From the NCBI GenBank assembly GCA_013396995.1, contig VWZP01008598.1, forward strand, positions 711,382-775,381: DNA of 64,000 nucleotides, written 5' to 3'. The translations under genes and the position numbers were made by a program. The stretch's first letter is position 1. Every line of letters starts with the position of its first letter. Shown piece after piece: positions 47,101-57,490 of the stretch. The DNA comes from Dicaeum eximium. Its lineage: Eukaryota; Chordata; Aves; Passeriformes; Dicaeidae. The notes under the pieces were generated by a model, which did not search any database, was not told the origin of the DNA, and worked only from the letters and a program-made list of their open reading frames with translations.

Positions 47101-48111
47101 CCAACTCTAGGACTCTACTAACACCATGATGAAGAGATAGCCAGGGAATCTCCAAAAACAGCTAGGAGATGTAGGCAAATAAAGTCTGAAAATACCTCTG
47201 GTTTGATTTACGCTTTTCCCCAACACTACTGAACACTATTTCCATTGGCTGAATTTGTCACTGATACCACTTGGAAGGTGTTACTCTTCACGGAGTAAAT
47301 AAAATAGCCTCAGCTATTTTATAGCCCAGTTTAACCTCACAAACTATGTGGGAATCTGCAAAGTAAAGCTCAGTAGCAGTGCCAGGCATGTACTTTGAAA
47401 CTTGAAGAAGAGAGTGAGTTTAATACCTTGGGTTCTGCCCCTCACTGAGTCAGTATTTCTCCCTGAAAACAGGGTTTACCAGAAGACCACCTTCTCCGGG
47501 CCAGGAAAAGTCCTTTCTGCTCCACAGATCCTGTCCTAAGTGTAAGAATCTGGATGTCCCATGAAATGAAATGCTTTGATGAAGAAGGACATCATCACTC
47601 TTTCCACAACTATTGTGTCATTGCCCACTAATGTTAGCTGTGAAGGGTCCCTTGCTCCCAACACTGGAGCTCCTGCTGCAGGAGAGTGCTGGGCCCAGCA
47701 TGTAGGTGAGAGATGCCTCCAAAACTCCATGTACTCACACTTACCACTGCACAAGTAGTAAGTTTGTTTCTTGTAGAAAGCTGCTAAGGAGATGTTTTGT
47801 GATTTTTGGATATCCCCTTCTTGTTTTATAAGTCTGTTGTATAGCTTGGACTAGCAAAAAATAGGAGATCAAATAAACAAAGTGGAAGAGGAAAAGATAA
47901 GGAAATGAATGGCAATAGAAAGAGGAACATAGTGCTTTTTACAGGTTGGCTAAGAAATAAGATAACTGCTCACCTGAGAAGCCAAAAAAGACGATGCACT
48001 ACTAGAAAATCTTTGCTTTTCAACTGGAATTATCCCAGCACCACAAAAGAGTTGACCAACTTCAAAAGGCAAAAAGTACAAATGTATAATAGATTGTCAT
48101 TTTTGATGGCC
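41191..48111. other. Gene-free spacer, left part
   Basis: AT-rich DNA between the ANLN promoter and the LTR at 48112. Apart from one CR1 piece at 45079-45213 I recognise no element, and no open frame here reads as a known protein. Confidence 0.6.
45079..45213 (+). mobile_element. Internally deleted CR1 3' end
   Basis: Starts ATCTCTCTTATGAGGAGCAA, then jumps to TGGCTGGACACGATGATCTT and TTTCAACCTTAATGATTCTA with the terminal TGAT. Both parts belong to a CR1 3' region, but the sequence between them is much shorter than usual. Plus-strand orientation. Confidence 0.8.
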
Positions 48112-48693
48112 TCTGGTTTAACCCCAGCCAGCAGCCAAGCCCCCTGCAGCTGGTGACTCACTCCCCTACTAGTGTGATCAGGGAGAGAATGGGAAGTAAA
48201 AGCTAGAAACACTTGTGGGTTGAGATAAAGGCAGCTTGATAGAAAAAGCAAAAGCTGCACACACAAGCCAAGCAAAACAAGGGATTAATTCAGTGCTTCC
48301 CGTGGGCAGGCAGGTGTTCAGCCATCTCCAGCAGAGCAGGGCCCTGTCACACATAACAGTGACTTGGAAAGACAAACATCATCACTCTGAACATCCCTTT
48401 CTTCCTCCTTCTTCCCTCAAGTTTATATACTGAGCATGATGTCAGATGGTCTGGAATGTTCCTTTGGTCAGTTTGGGTCACCTGTCCTGGCTGTGTCTCC
48501 TCCCAATCTCCCATGTACTTCCTGGCCAGCGTGGCAGTAGGAAAAACAGAAAAGATCTCCACTCTGTGTGAGCCCTGTTCAGCAATAACAAAACCTCTCT
48601 ATATTATCAACCCTGTGTCCAGCACAAATCCAAAACACAGCCCCACACCAGCCACTGTGAAGAAAATTAACTCTACCCCAGCCAGAACCAGCA
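48112..48693 (+). mobile_element. Solo LTR of an endogenous retrovirus (TGGTTTAACCCCAGCC type)
   Basis: About 582 bp starting TCTGGTTTAACCCCAGCC and ending CCCAGCCAGAACCAGCA. Internal phrases GTGGGTTGAGATAAAGGCAG, TTGGTCAGTTTGGGTCACCT and GTGTCTCCTCCCAATCTCCC match an LTR type widespread in bird genomes. The start TCTGG looks like a mutated TGTGG. A TATA-like TTTATATAC is near 48421-48429. No gag, pol or env remnants flank it. Family name is not assigned because a library search is needed. Confidence 0.82.
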
Positions 48694-48817
48694 TGGGGCA
48701 GATTGTCTTGTGCTGCCTGTGCTGCCTGACCTGGTATTTGTGTTACCACAGCAAGGTACCTGTGATTCATCTGCTGGTGTTTGCAGTTCAGCAAGCAGCT
48801 TATGCTCTGGCTGCTTG

Positions 48818-48856
48818 CCAGTCCTGCCTGCCAGTCCTGCCTGCCAGTCCTGCCTG
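48818..48856. repeat. Three perfect 13-bp tandem copies
   Basis: CCAGTCCTGCCTG repeated at 48818, 48831 and 48844, about 125 bases beyond the solo LTR. Confidence 0.9.
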
Positions 48857-49745
48857 ACACTGCCAAAGGCAACACCCTGCCTTTCTGAGAAGGACCCCTG
48901 TAGTGACAAGGCATTGCTGCAGAAGTGGACAGATGGTTAGAGGAGGAAAGGTCAAGAGGGGTGAGTTGGTCCATCAGCCCATACTGAAGGAGGTGCATGC
49001 TTTACTGTGACTTATATTTTTATAACCCACTTCTCTGCCATAGGAAAGCAGCCTCTTTTTCATTAGTAGGTACAAGTGCATTTGTGAGTCTACAATAGAC
49101 ATCTTAGATTTCTTTCCTCATACGATAGCAGATAGTCAGATGCAGTCATAGGTTCACATCACAAAGATCTTACATTGCTTTCGCTTCTCTGTACTTTACT
49201 GCAAGGTTTGCCTATGTTTTGTTGGCCCTTGTTGCATTGATTGTATGGTTTTGAGCCTCCTTAGCATAAAGCATGAACAAATTAAGTGGATAAATCAATC
49301 TGAATACTGGAGCTGTATCAAGTTGTGCATCTTAAAATAGCAGTCCCATTGAATAAGTCTATGAGTAAGCAGCTCCCACAAGCATGTGCTGCATTTGCTG
49401 TGTACTAGGAGTGTAGGACCCAGCTGGAATCAGAAGGCAATGTCAGACATTTCTGAAGGAGCTTTTAGAAAGAATATGTCTGGAAGGACGGTCAGTTGGA
49501 GTCACTTGGCCAGTGAAATTGTTTGGTATGGGGATACTCAGCCACCTAAGAGTCATTAAGCAGGGAGGGAAGGCTGACCTTGCCACTCTGAAGGGCCTGA
49601 AGCTGTGCCAAGTTATGCAGAGTTAGTTAAGGACTCTTGTTCTCAGCTTTCATAGTTCATCAGTGATTTTTTGTTGTCATAGAGAAGTGGTGAAAAGATT
49701 GTGTGAATATGAGGGAGGAACCAAATAAAACTGATGTTAAAACAA

Positions 49746-49786
<41 letters not shown>
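49746..49786. repeat. Compound (GT)n(AT)n microsatellite
   Basis: About nine GT units run directly into about twelve AT units; more TATA-rich sequence follows to about 49850. Confidence 0.95.
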
Positions 49787-49788
<2 letters not shown>

Positions 49789-50367
49789 CTCATATGTATA
49801 TTTATATATGCATCTATATATATATGTGCATTTATATATGCATGTATGTGTTGGAATTTTGCAGTGTTAGCTTCCGACAGATACAGAGATCAATAAAATA
49901 TGTCACTGCTCTTCCAGACTGTACACATTGCAGAGCTTATTGATGCTAATATTCCTATAAAGATACTCCTCTTCATACAAGACATTGCAGTATTTTTGAC
50001 CGACTTACTATGACATTATCTCTGAAGGCATGACCAGGTAAATCTGAAATGATCTGGGGAAGTAATGTTATGTTAAAGCTGAAATGCAAGATGCATGTCA
50101 CCTTTAATTCTGGCTCCTAATATTGGGTATAGATCCATTTGGACTGTGGAACTGTGTCATTTAAGCTGTATTCCACAGTGTGGCTCATCTAAACATCACA
50201 ATTTGTCCCTATGTTCCCTCATCTTGCTACAGTGTGATCAGTGCCAGCTGCACTGATAGCCTCCAGGAATTTTTTCATGACAGAGTAGCTTGTCTTTTTC
50301 CTTGCTGTATTTCCAGAAAGACTTGCAAGCTAAGATGTCTTTAAGGTCAGAACTGCTAGAGGTACAT

Positions 50368-50475
50368 TATATACATACATACATATATATATATATGTGT
50401 GTGTGTGTGTGTCTGTGTGTCTGTGTGTGTCTGTGTGTGGTGTCTGTGTGTGTGTGTGTGTGTCTGTGTCTGTGT
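50368..50475. repeat. Compound (ATAC)n(AT)n(GT)n microsatellite with CT interruptions
   Basis: ATAC units, then AT units, then a long GT array broken at intervals by single TCTG steps. It spans about 108 bp and probably varies in length between individuals. Confidence 0.95.
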
Positions 50476-51529
50476 AGCATTTTTGTCATGAGGTACTCAG
50501 TAATGTTTTTCTCAACTGACCTTTCCATGTTAGGCTTTTAATCAACAAATGTGACAAAGCTTGCTCAGAGACAAAGCAGAAAGTAGGGACAGGTGGCTTT
50601 TTAGCATCCCTCCTCTGTGCCTTCTGCTGCTATTGCTTTTGGCATCCTCTTGCTACAGCCAGGGGCTAGTATGAACTAAAAAAACCTTCATGGCATCCTG
50701 CAAAGGAAAAGGCTAGCAAGAAAGGAGAAAAAAACACAGTGGAGGCAGCAGATTCAGGGGTGACTGACTGCCCAAGCACTCAGGGAAAAAGGACTCATGG
50801 ACACCAGGGAGAAGCAGGCAGTTGATGCGAGAGATGGAGAGAAGGCATCCACTGAATGGAGCAAGTTGAGGAGGTAGATGTGTAAAATACACAAAAACAG
50901 CTGAATAGTTACTGATTTCATTGCTGTGGCGTCCAAGTATATATAAAATAGCATCTCTAGGAAGAGACTTAGGGTCTATGCAGCTAAACCACTGGGAAGT
51001 TATGGTAAAATGGTACATTGACTTTATATTTTAGCAGTTGTCTATCATTTCTTCATCAGCTGTTCTAATTATTTGAAGTGCTTGAACCGATTCACTGGTT
51101 CTTTGGTTTTTTTTTTCCCCTGTAATTGCCATGTATCACAAGCAAACTCTAACCCATTAGGGATAGCTTTCTCTCTCTAAATTTAAAAGTGTTTATTCAG
51201 TTCCTGAAATTTGAAATTTGGAGACAAGCCTGCAAGTTCCAGATGCTACATTGTTAGCAAAATAGTTTAGAGGGTATTTTAGGTTAAACTTGGACATGTT
51301 GACAGAGCATATATCTTTTCAGATCTTCAAAGAATTTAAGTTAAAAGAGACATCAAATTTGTCAGCTAGGTAGAAGTGTGTTTCAGCGCTAGCTCCTCAT
51401 TAGCCAACTGAGAAAAATGACACCTCAATCTTTTCATAGCTGGTCTTAAGAGTACCTGGGTTTGACTGTGTGTGAGGCAGTAGAAAATAAAATAAAAATA
51501 TTTGCTTTAAACGCTTTTTTTGTTTGGAT

Positions 51530-51570
51530 TGTTGTTGTTCTTGTTGTTGTTCTTCTTGTTGTTGTTGGTT
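51530..51570. repeat. GTT-rich simple repeat
   Basis: GTT units interrupted by TTC units, followed by a T/G-rich stretch. Confidence 0.85.
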
Positions 51571-52659
51571 TTGGGTTTTTTAAATTATTGCCTGTGAAGA
51601 CTGACATGAAAGCAGATAGCTATCTGAGCAGTGTTTACTCAGTCGTGTCATTGCATACTTGCAAGTATGCATGTCTGTCTAAGAAGGATTCATGAAGCTC
51701 AGTAAAATTTTTCCAGGTAGGACACAGAAAGGGATTCTCTGAAGTATAAACAAACTGTGATCTGTAGAATTTCCCCCACTGCTACCTGATGATACAGCCA
51801 GGCCTTCCTGGACAGTGCTATGGATGGAATCTCTGTGTAGAGCACATTGCAGATATGGATTTATTGATGAGAGGCAACGTGGCAGATATTTAAGATACTC
51901 AACTAAAGCACCACACAGCTTCCCAGCTCTCCTCTCCCTGGGAGATCACTACACTCACATAATCTATGTTAAGTACTATGGTGCTATTAAGTCACTTTCA
52001 ATTAAATTGTTCTCTCCAATACATGTTGACCATTTAATAAAAGTAAATGCATTATTAACACAGTAAAATGTACTAATGTGTAATCTGACTTCAGTAGTCC
52101 CCTTAAGTCTGCATGAAAAGTACAGAATCTTCCTACACCGTGCCTACATTAATGTGTTACACAACCGTGATTGCTAAGATAAAATGCCTTGTTCCTATTT
52201 GATGTTCAGTTTTAAAACGCACAGATTATATTTCAAGGAGTGAAAGGTTTCACAAGCAAAGCAACAGATTGCACAACAAGTAAGGCAACAGGAGGGTGTA
52301 ATATAAAGTCTGTCTTCTACTTTAAATTCTATTTACTACTTGATATGGTATGATAACCATCAGTGACGGCCCTAAACCGTTGCCCTGATGCAATTCTTCC
52401 GTTCTCTTTACATGGGACATCCCCGAGCATGAGACCCGTCTCCCAGAGTAGTACATATCCTGCTATGGGATATGTGGGACCCTTGTCCCATGCAGTCCTT
52501 CCTCTGCCGGCCACAGATCCAGCAGATAATTACCATTCACACCAACTATTACCAATTGCAGCGATGATGGTAGCTGATGATTATCAGAGGACTGCAACGC
52601 TGGACTCTGCGTGAGTTATGCTCGCTAGAGTCCTGCAAAGCATGACGCTAAAGCCTCGC

Positions 52660-53150
52660 CTATGCTGTTGACACCTGGGACCAGCCGTGCCGGTGGGATA
52701 CAGTGGGCTGATGTTCCCGGCTGGCGTCGGCGAGGTGGCACCCCGGGACACCGACCGCTGCACTACAGATCCCAGGGTACAGCGCGCCTGCGCCCCGCCC
52801 TTTCCAGCGCTCGAGCCCCGCGGAGCCCGCCGGGACTTGTAGTCCGCAGAGGCGGGCGGGCGGGGGCTCTGCCGGCGCGGCTCCCGCCTGCCGGCCCGGG
52901 GCCAGCCGGGCGGGCTGCCGGCTCTTCCCCGCCGAGCGAGGAAGCATCGCCCGGGCGGCGCCGCGGGTGTCTGGGGGTGGCACCTGGTCCCTGGGGACGG
53001 GAGAAGGGGTGGCACACCTGCCTGGCTCCAGGAGTGGGAGCCCCGCCGTGAATGGGGACTGAGCGTGTCACCTGCGGGCCCTGCCCCGGGACACGGGGGA
53101 GTGCGGAGGTGACACCCGCTCCGCTGGAGCGAGGGACAGACCGTGCAAGA
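52660..53150 (+). promoter_or_regulatory. MATCAP2: CpG island, probable MATCAP2 promoter
   Basis: A sharp GC- and CpG-rich island with GC boxes and no TATA box, about 6.7 kb upstream of the first certain MATCAP2 coding exon and on the correct side for it. An ATG at 53052 opens 19 codons ending at GAG (53108) before a GTGACA donor in phase 0, the phase the candidate exon at 57421 would need; its ATG has a weak context (T at -3). A noncoding first exon is equally possible. Confidence 0.6.
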
Positions 53151-54492
53151 AAGAATGCCAGTAAAACTATTGCTGATTATATCTGGTATCTTAAACGCTT
53201 TGGCTCTACCCTTTGCTGTGTTAACAGAGAAGTTAACGTATCCTTATAGTATGTGTGTACAAAAACCTGTATTATGACTGTATAACGATAATATAGACAG
53301 GTACTTGGTGTCACACAATACTGTCTTCTTGTGCTGTGTACGCTACAGTTGCTGCTTGAAAATAGATGTTTTCCTTGTTTAAATTTGACATCTTTTCATG
53401 TGTCATTATTTCAGCTGCTCAAGCCAATGTTACTTTTCCATGGGGAAATCTATCTACAAGAAATCTGCTGGAGGTGTCTTAGTGTGCCTTCATTCAATAC
53501 CCTTGCAATCATAACTAAGATCTTTTACAGCTACTCTTTCTCTGCATAATTGATGTGCTGTTCCATCTGTGCATGGATATGGCCAGAGTGTTACTTCTGA
53601 TAATGGGAACAGAAATAAAGTTCATGGGATCGATCAGAGCATCCCTGGAGATGTGCAATAGCCACTGCAATCTTAAAGGATGAGATTTTGTGAAAAATAG
53701 TTAATTTGAGTCCATATCCCTCCACCAAATATTCCTGACTGCACCTGTGTTGCAGTAGAACAAGCCAGAGACCTGCTTGGATGAGAGTTTCATCCTGTGC
53801 AGGTCTGCCTATAAATCAGTGTTCTGTGATTATATCCTAAGTTTATTACATCACTGGGAGTTTGTTGCTTGATTTCATTAGAGCCAAGTCTCCACTTTTA
53901 TTATTACTGTGCCCATGTAATTTAATTTGAAGGGCCTGAATTTAGAGTCAGTTACATAATACTGTATTTCAATATAGAGGTGGACGTACAGGAAACTGCC
54001 TGCAAGTCAGTCCATTCCTTTTTTTTTTTTTTTTTAAGGGTAGAAAGAGTACATCTCAAATAGCAGCAATGTCATTTTAAAGAAGAAAATCTAAACTGGC
54101 AATCAGTCCTAAAAATGCAGAGTTACTTATGAACACTGGAAGCTAATGAATCAGATATACAAGCTGGCTGATAGCTGAAACCTGCCCTTGGTTTTGAAGC
54201 TCAGAATTAAAAGCTGGATGACAGATAACACCTTTACAGGAGAAAAGTAAATAGCTGGACTTTTTTGGGGGGGGAAAAAAGAGTCTTAGGTTAATGTAAA
54301 AGTTGCCAATATCATACAGGCTCTAGTTAATAACTAAGATACTTGTGAAAATAGAAAGTAACTCAATGTCAGTGTTTTTACAGAAACTCATTGCCTAATT
54401 CTGCTGTTAAACCATGTTTAGTCATGATAGGCAGAGGTTCCAGTGCATTCTAGTTCAAGTTGCCTGACAGCTTCTGTTCAAAACTGGAGTAT

Positions 54493-54514
54493 TTTTAAAC
54501 TTTAAAGTTTAAAA
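54493..54514. repeat. Perfect 22-bp palindrome
   Basis: TTTTAAACTTT followed directly by its reverse complement AAAGTTTAAAA. No loop. Confidence 0.9.
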
Positions 54515-54526
54515 GTTTAAAAGTTC

Positions 54527-54548
54527 TATATATTCTATAGAATATATA
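54527..54548. repeat. Perfect 22-bp palindrome
   Basis: TATATATTCTA followed directly by its reverse complement TAGAATATATA. It lies 12 bases after the other 22-bp palindrome. Confidence 0.9.
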
Positions 54549-57373
54549 TAAGATTGTGGTCAGATTTAGTTATGCCAGAAATCCAAGCCTGTAGTGTTTG
54601 AGAGGCAGTGGAACATTACAGATTCCTATACAACACTTTATGTTGCCTGCTTTTTTTCAGAATATTCCTTCTATAGCCCTCCACACAGACGAACCATACA
54701 GTCTAGAGCCCATAAACTACAGGGTGTTGTGAATCTATTCAAATTGTCTGAATATTGGAGATAAACATTTCTTTGTAATGTAATTGTACCTTTGCACAGT
54801 GTGTCAAAGGAAGAATCTTACTTGTCACATATGTGTAGTTTCTTCTCATCTCACAATTTCAAACTTAACTATTGCTTGCAGACAGATCACATACATTATT
54901 TGCATTCCTATAAATCTCAAAATTCAAGTCAGCCTTGAAATAACTTCTGATTTTGAGCAAAAAGAAACTCAGCCATATTCTAACATGGTAATGGTAATGT
55001 TAAAAACAAAAGTAGTGGTCCAGACCATTACATCGCTAGGATAGGGAGAAAGTGCTCCATGAACATGTTTGCCAAGCACCTTAGTCACACTTGCAGTTTG
55101 GGCAGGATTTGTTCATTGTGCATATATAACCTGAGTGACAGCTGCTTGAAGACTGCAGGAGCTCTCTGCTATTTTAGAGCAAGGCTAGCCAGACAGAGAT
55201 ATCTGTGCCCACAAATATCTGGCATTAACCTCATTCCACCTATGGAACAGGTATTTAAGAAGCTGCTTGGATAGTAGTCACACAGTAGCCTAGAGGGAGG
55301 TATTATTTATACAACACTCTCCAAAGGCTAGAAAAATGCTTACACTGGGATTTTACCATACATATTACTGACTTACTAGCTCAATCCATCAGTTTCTAAA
55401 GCACAGAGACCAATAATGTAACCTGGCTCCTGAATATAACATGAAATCTAATATTTTTTCTAACAAATAACCTCTGACAAGATTAGGCAGTGCCTGCACT
55501 GGTGCAAGGTTCAAGGCTAGTGATTGGGATGCAATTTATACATGGAAAGTGTTTCATTAGTGCAGAATCATCATGAAATTTGTGATTCTCACATATTCTC
55601 TGTTAGCACTCATGGACTCCATCCCTTTTCCAGTACTGCTGTGACACTGGAATAGCTACCTGTGTATAAATGGAAGTTACAGATAAAACCCCTTGTTTTG
55701 CAGAATCAAGCCTGTGGTATTTTGAATTGTTCTGTGACACATAGTACACTTGTGTCTGCAGGATGGAGTAAGTCCAGTATTGCCAGTTCCTGCCGATGGC
55801 TTGACAATGATGGGATTTTGGCCAGGGCACAGCCTGCTGTCTTGTGAGATTCTTGAGACTCACAGGGCTAGTTGCCTTTAGCTGGCTGGCTGCCCTGCTA
55901 GCCCAGCTTATGGGATAGCAGATGCCAAACACCTTGGTGCTAAAGAGGGGTAGAGCTCTACTCTGGCCCAAGACAGACCAAGTTGCCCTTAACAGGAAGG
56001 TTTTCTGTTCTTTGGTACCTTAATTATGACAAAATGGGGACAGGCAGCCCTTCTGTCCCCTCATTGCTTATCACTTGCTCCAAATGCTCCAGATTGTTGC
56101 ATGTAATATTTCACCTGTGTCTCTAGGACCATCTTTTTATTAATGTGTTGTTGCAGAAAGGAACAGGATACAAAGAAATGGAAGTAAACATGATGGAGAA
56201 TCTTTCAGGAAAAGACTGTATTAGTTTTATTGTGGGGTTTGGGTTTTTATTAATTACTGAAGGGCTTTTGGCTTTGTGACTGCTGAGTGTTTGGAAGTGA
56301 AAACAATGAAAAGAATCCTGGTACATAAATTCCATGAGGGAGGTTCTCAAAGGTAAATAGATCCCTGGGCATATGTTCTTTGACAGTTTTCTACTGCAAA
56401 AGTCAGGAAATTGTCCTAGTCAGATTTGTACTTCTCAGAGCACATGTAGCACATGTGGATGAGATACAAAATATAAAACCTATGGGATCTGTAGCGAGGT
56501 ATCTGTATTCTGGTATGCAAGGTAGCATTACACCCTAGCATGGTGGTTTTAAATTTGCCTTTTTCATATCTTTTAGAAGTAATCTGTCCAATGGTATCCA
56601 GAATTTAAATGCTGGGAATCACTGCTAAACCATCTATGCAATTAATCTGGGTTGATAATCCGTTCCAACTGGCTACTTTATAGCAGCACTGTATCTCAGT
56701 ACTTTTTGAAATACTGAAGCAGGTTTTCAGGAGGCAGGCTGTACAATGAAATTGTTTTATATTCAGAATACTAGACCTCTTTTTCAATCACCAAGTATTG
56801 CTAATCATTGGAAACTCTTGGATATAGTAAGACAAGTTTCCTAGAAGACAGTATATTCTTGATTTGGTTGATGCTGTCTGATTTACAGATGTGAGTTTAA
56901 AATGTTATAGCTTAAACAAATGTAGTAGAGAAAGAATTTTAAATTTGGTGCTTTGCAACATGATTTTGACATAGTTTCAAATATTATTTTCTAATTTATT
57001 TGATAATGTTGTCTATTTGATAATGATGTTTAGACCTATACAAAATTTTAGAACTTCTGTGAAAACTGCTTTTTTATCTATTATAATATTACAAATGTGC
57101 TATATTACCTGTTGATTCTAGGTTTCCAGCACAAATAGGCATGGGACAGTATCCTTTAATCGGAAGAAAATTAAGGACAGCCACACTTAGTTTGGCAGCT
57201 GAAAAATCACTTTGCTACGAGATTGCGCTTATAAAGTAACTACAGATTGGGAGCAACTATTTTTGATATCAGCCATGTGCATGTGAAACCTGCCAGTGCA
57301 TGTTCAGCACTCAACCACCACTTGTGACACTTTCAGGAGAATACTGACTTACGGCATTCAGTGATTGTCTACA

Positions 57374-57380
57374 TATAAAA
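57374..57380 (+). promoter_or_regulatory. TATA-like box upstream of the candidate MATCAP2 exon
   Basis: TATAAAA followed 25-35 bases later by a pyrimidine-rich stretch, the spacing of a TATA promoter. The same stretch would serve as a splice acceptor if the exon is internal, so the two readings compete. Confidence 0.3.
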
Positions 57381-57420
57381 GCATTTATTACTGGCCAGCT
57401 GTACCTCTTCGCTCTAACAG

Positions 57421-57490
57421 CTTGCTGTCAAGAGTTTTTGGTATAAGATTGACACAGGTGTTGGGGGAGGAATGGAATGGGTGGTTCAAG
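57421..57490 (+). CDS. MATCAP2: Candidate upstream MATCAP2 coding exon
   Basis: A pyrimidine-rich tract ending CTCTAACAG (57412-57420) could be an acceptor, and GTAATT from 57491 a donor. The 70 nt read open as LAVKSFWYKIDTGVGGG then MEWVVQ, leaving in phase 1. The next certain exon at 59829 needs exactly one carried base, giving a Glu codon and the join MEWVVQ-E-KLHWPK. Alternatively translation starts at the ATG 57472 (G at -3 and +4) from a separate promoter, since TATAAAA lies at 57374-57380. An in-frame TAA at 57415 precedes it. Homology was not verified. Confidence 0.5.

Larger units (their letters stand above)
48857..52659. other. Gene-free spacer, right part
   Basis: Holds two TG/TA-rich microsatellites and a GTT-rich tract. 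No exon or named element is otherwise supported. Confidence 0.6.
53151..57420 (+). other. MATCAP2: Probable first intron of MATCAP2
   Basis: No exon can be supported. Notable points are a run of 17 T at 54019-54035, a T6G8A6 tract at 54261-54280 and two perfect 22-bp palindromes at 54493-54548. Confidence 0.5.

Noticed and set aside
52584..53071. Several 100-140-residue frames in the second CpG island
   Set aside because: Pro/Ala/Gly/Arg-rich on both strands, as expected of CpG islands; kept only as a promoter call with a tentative first exon.
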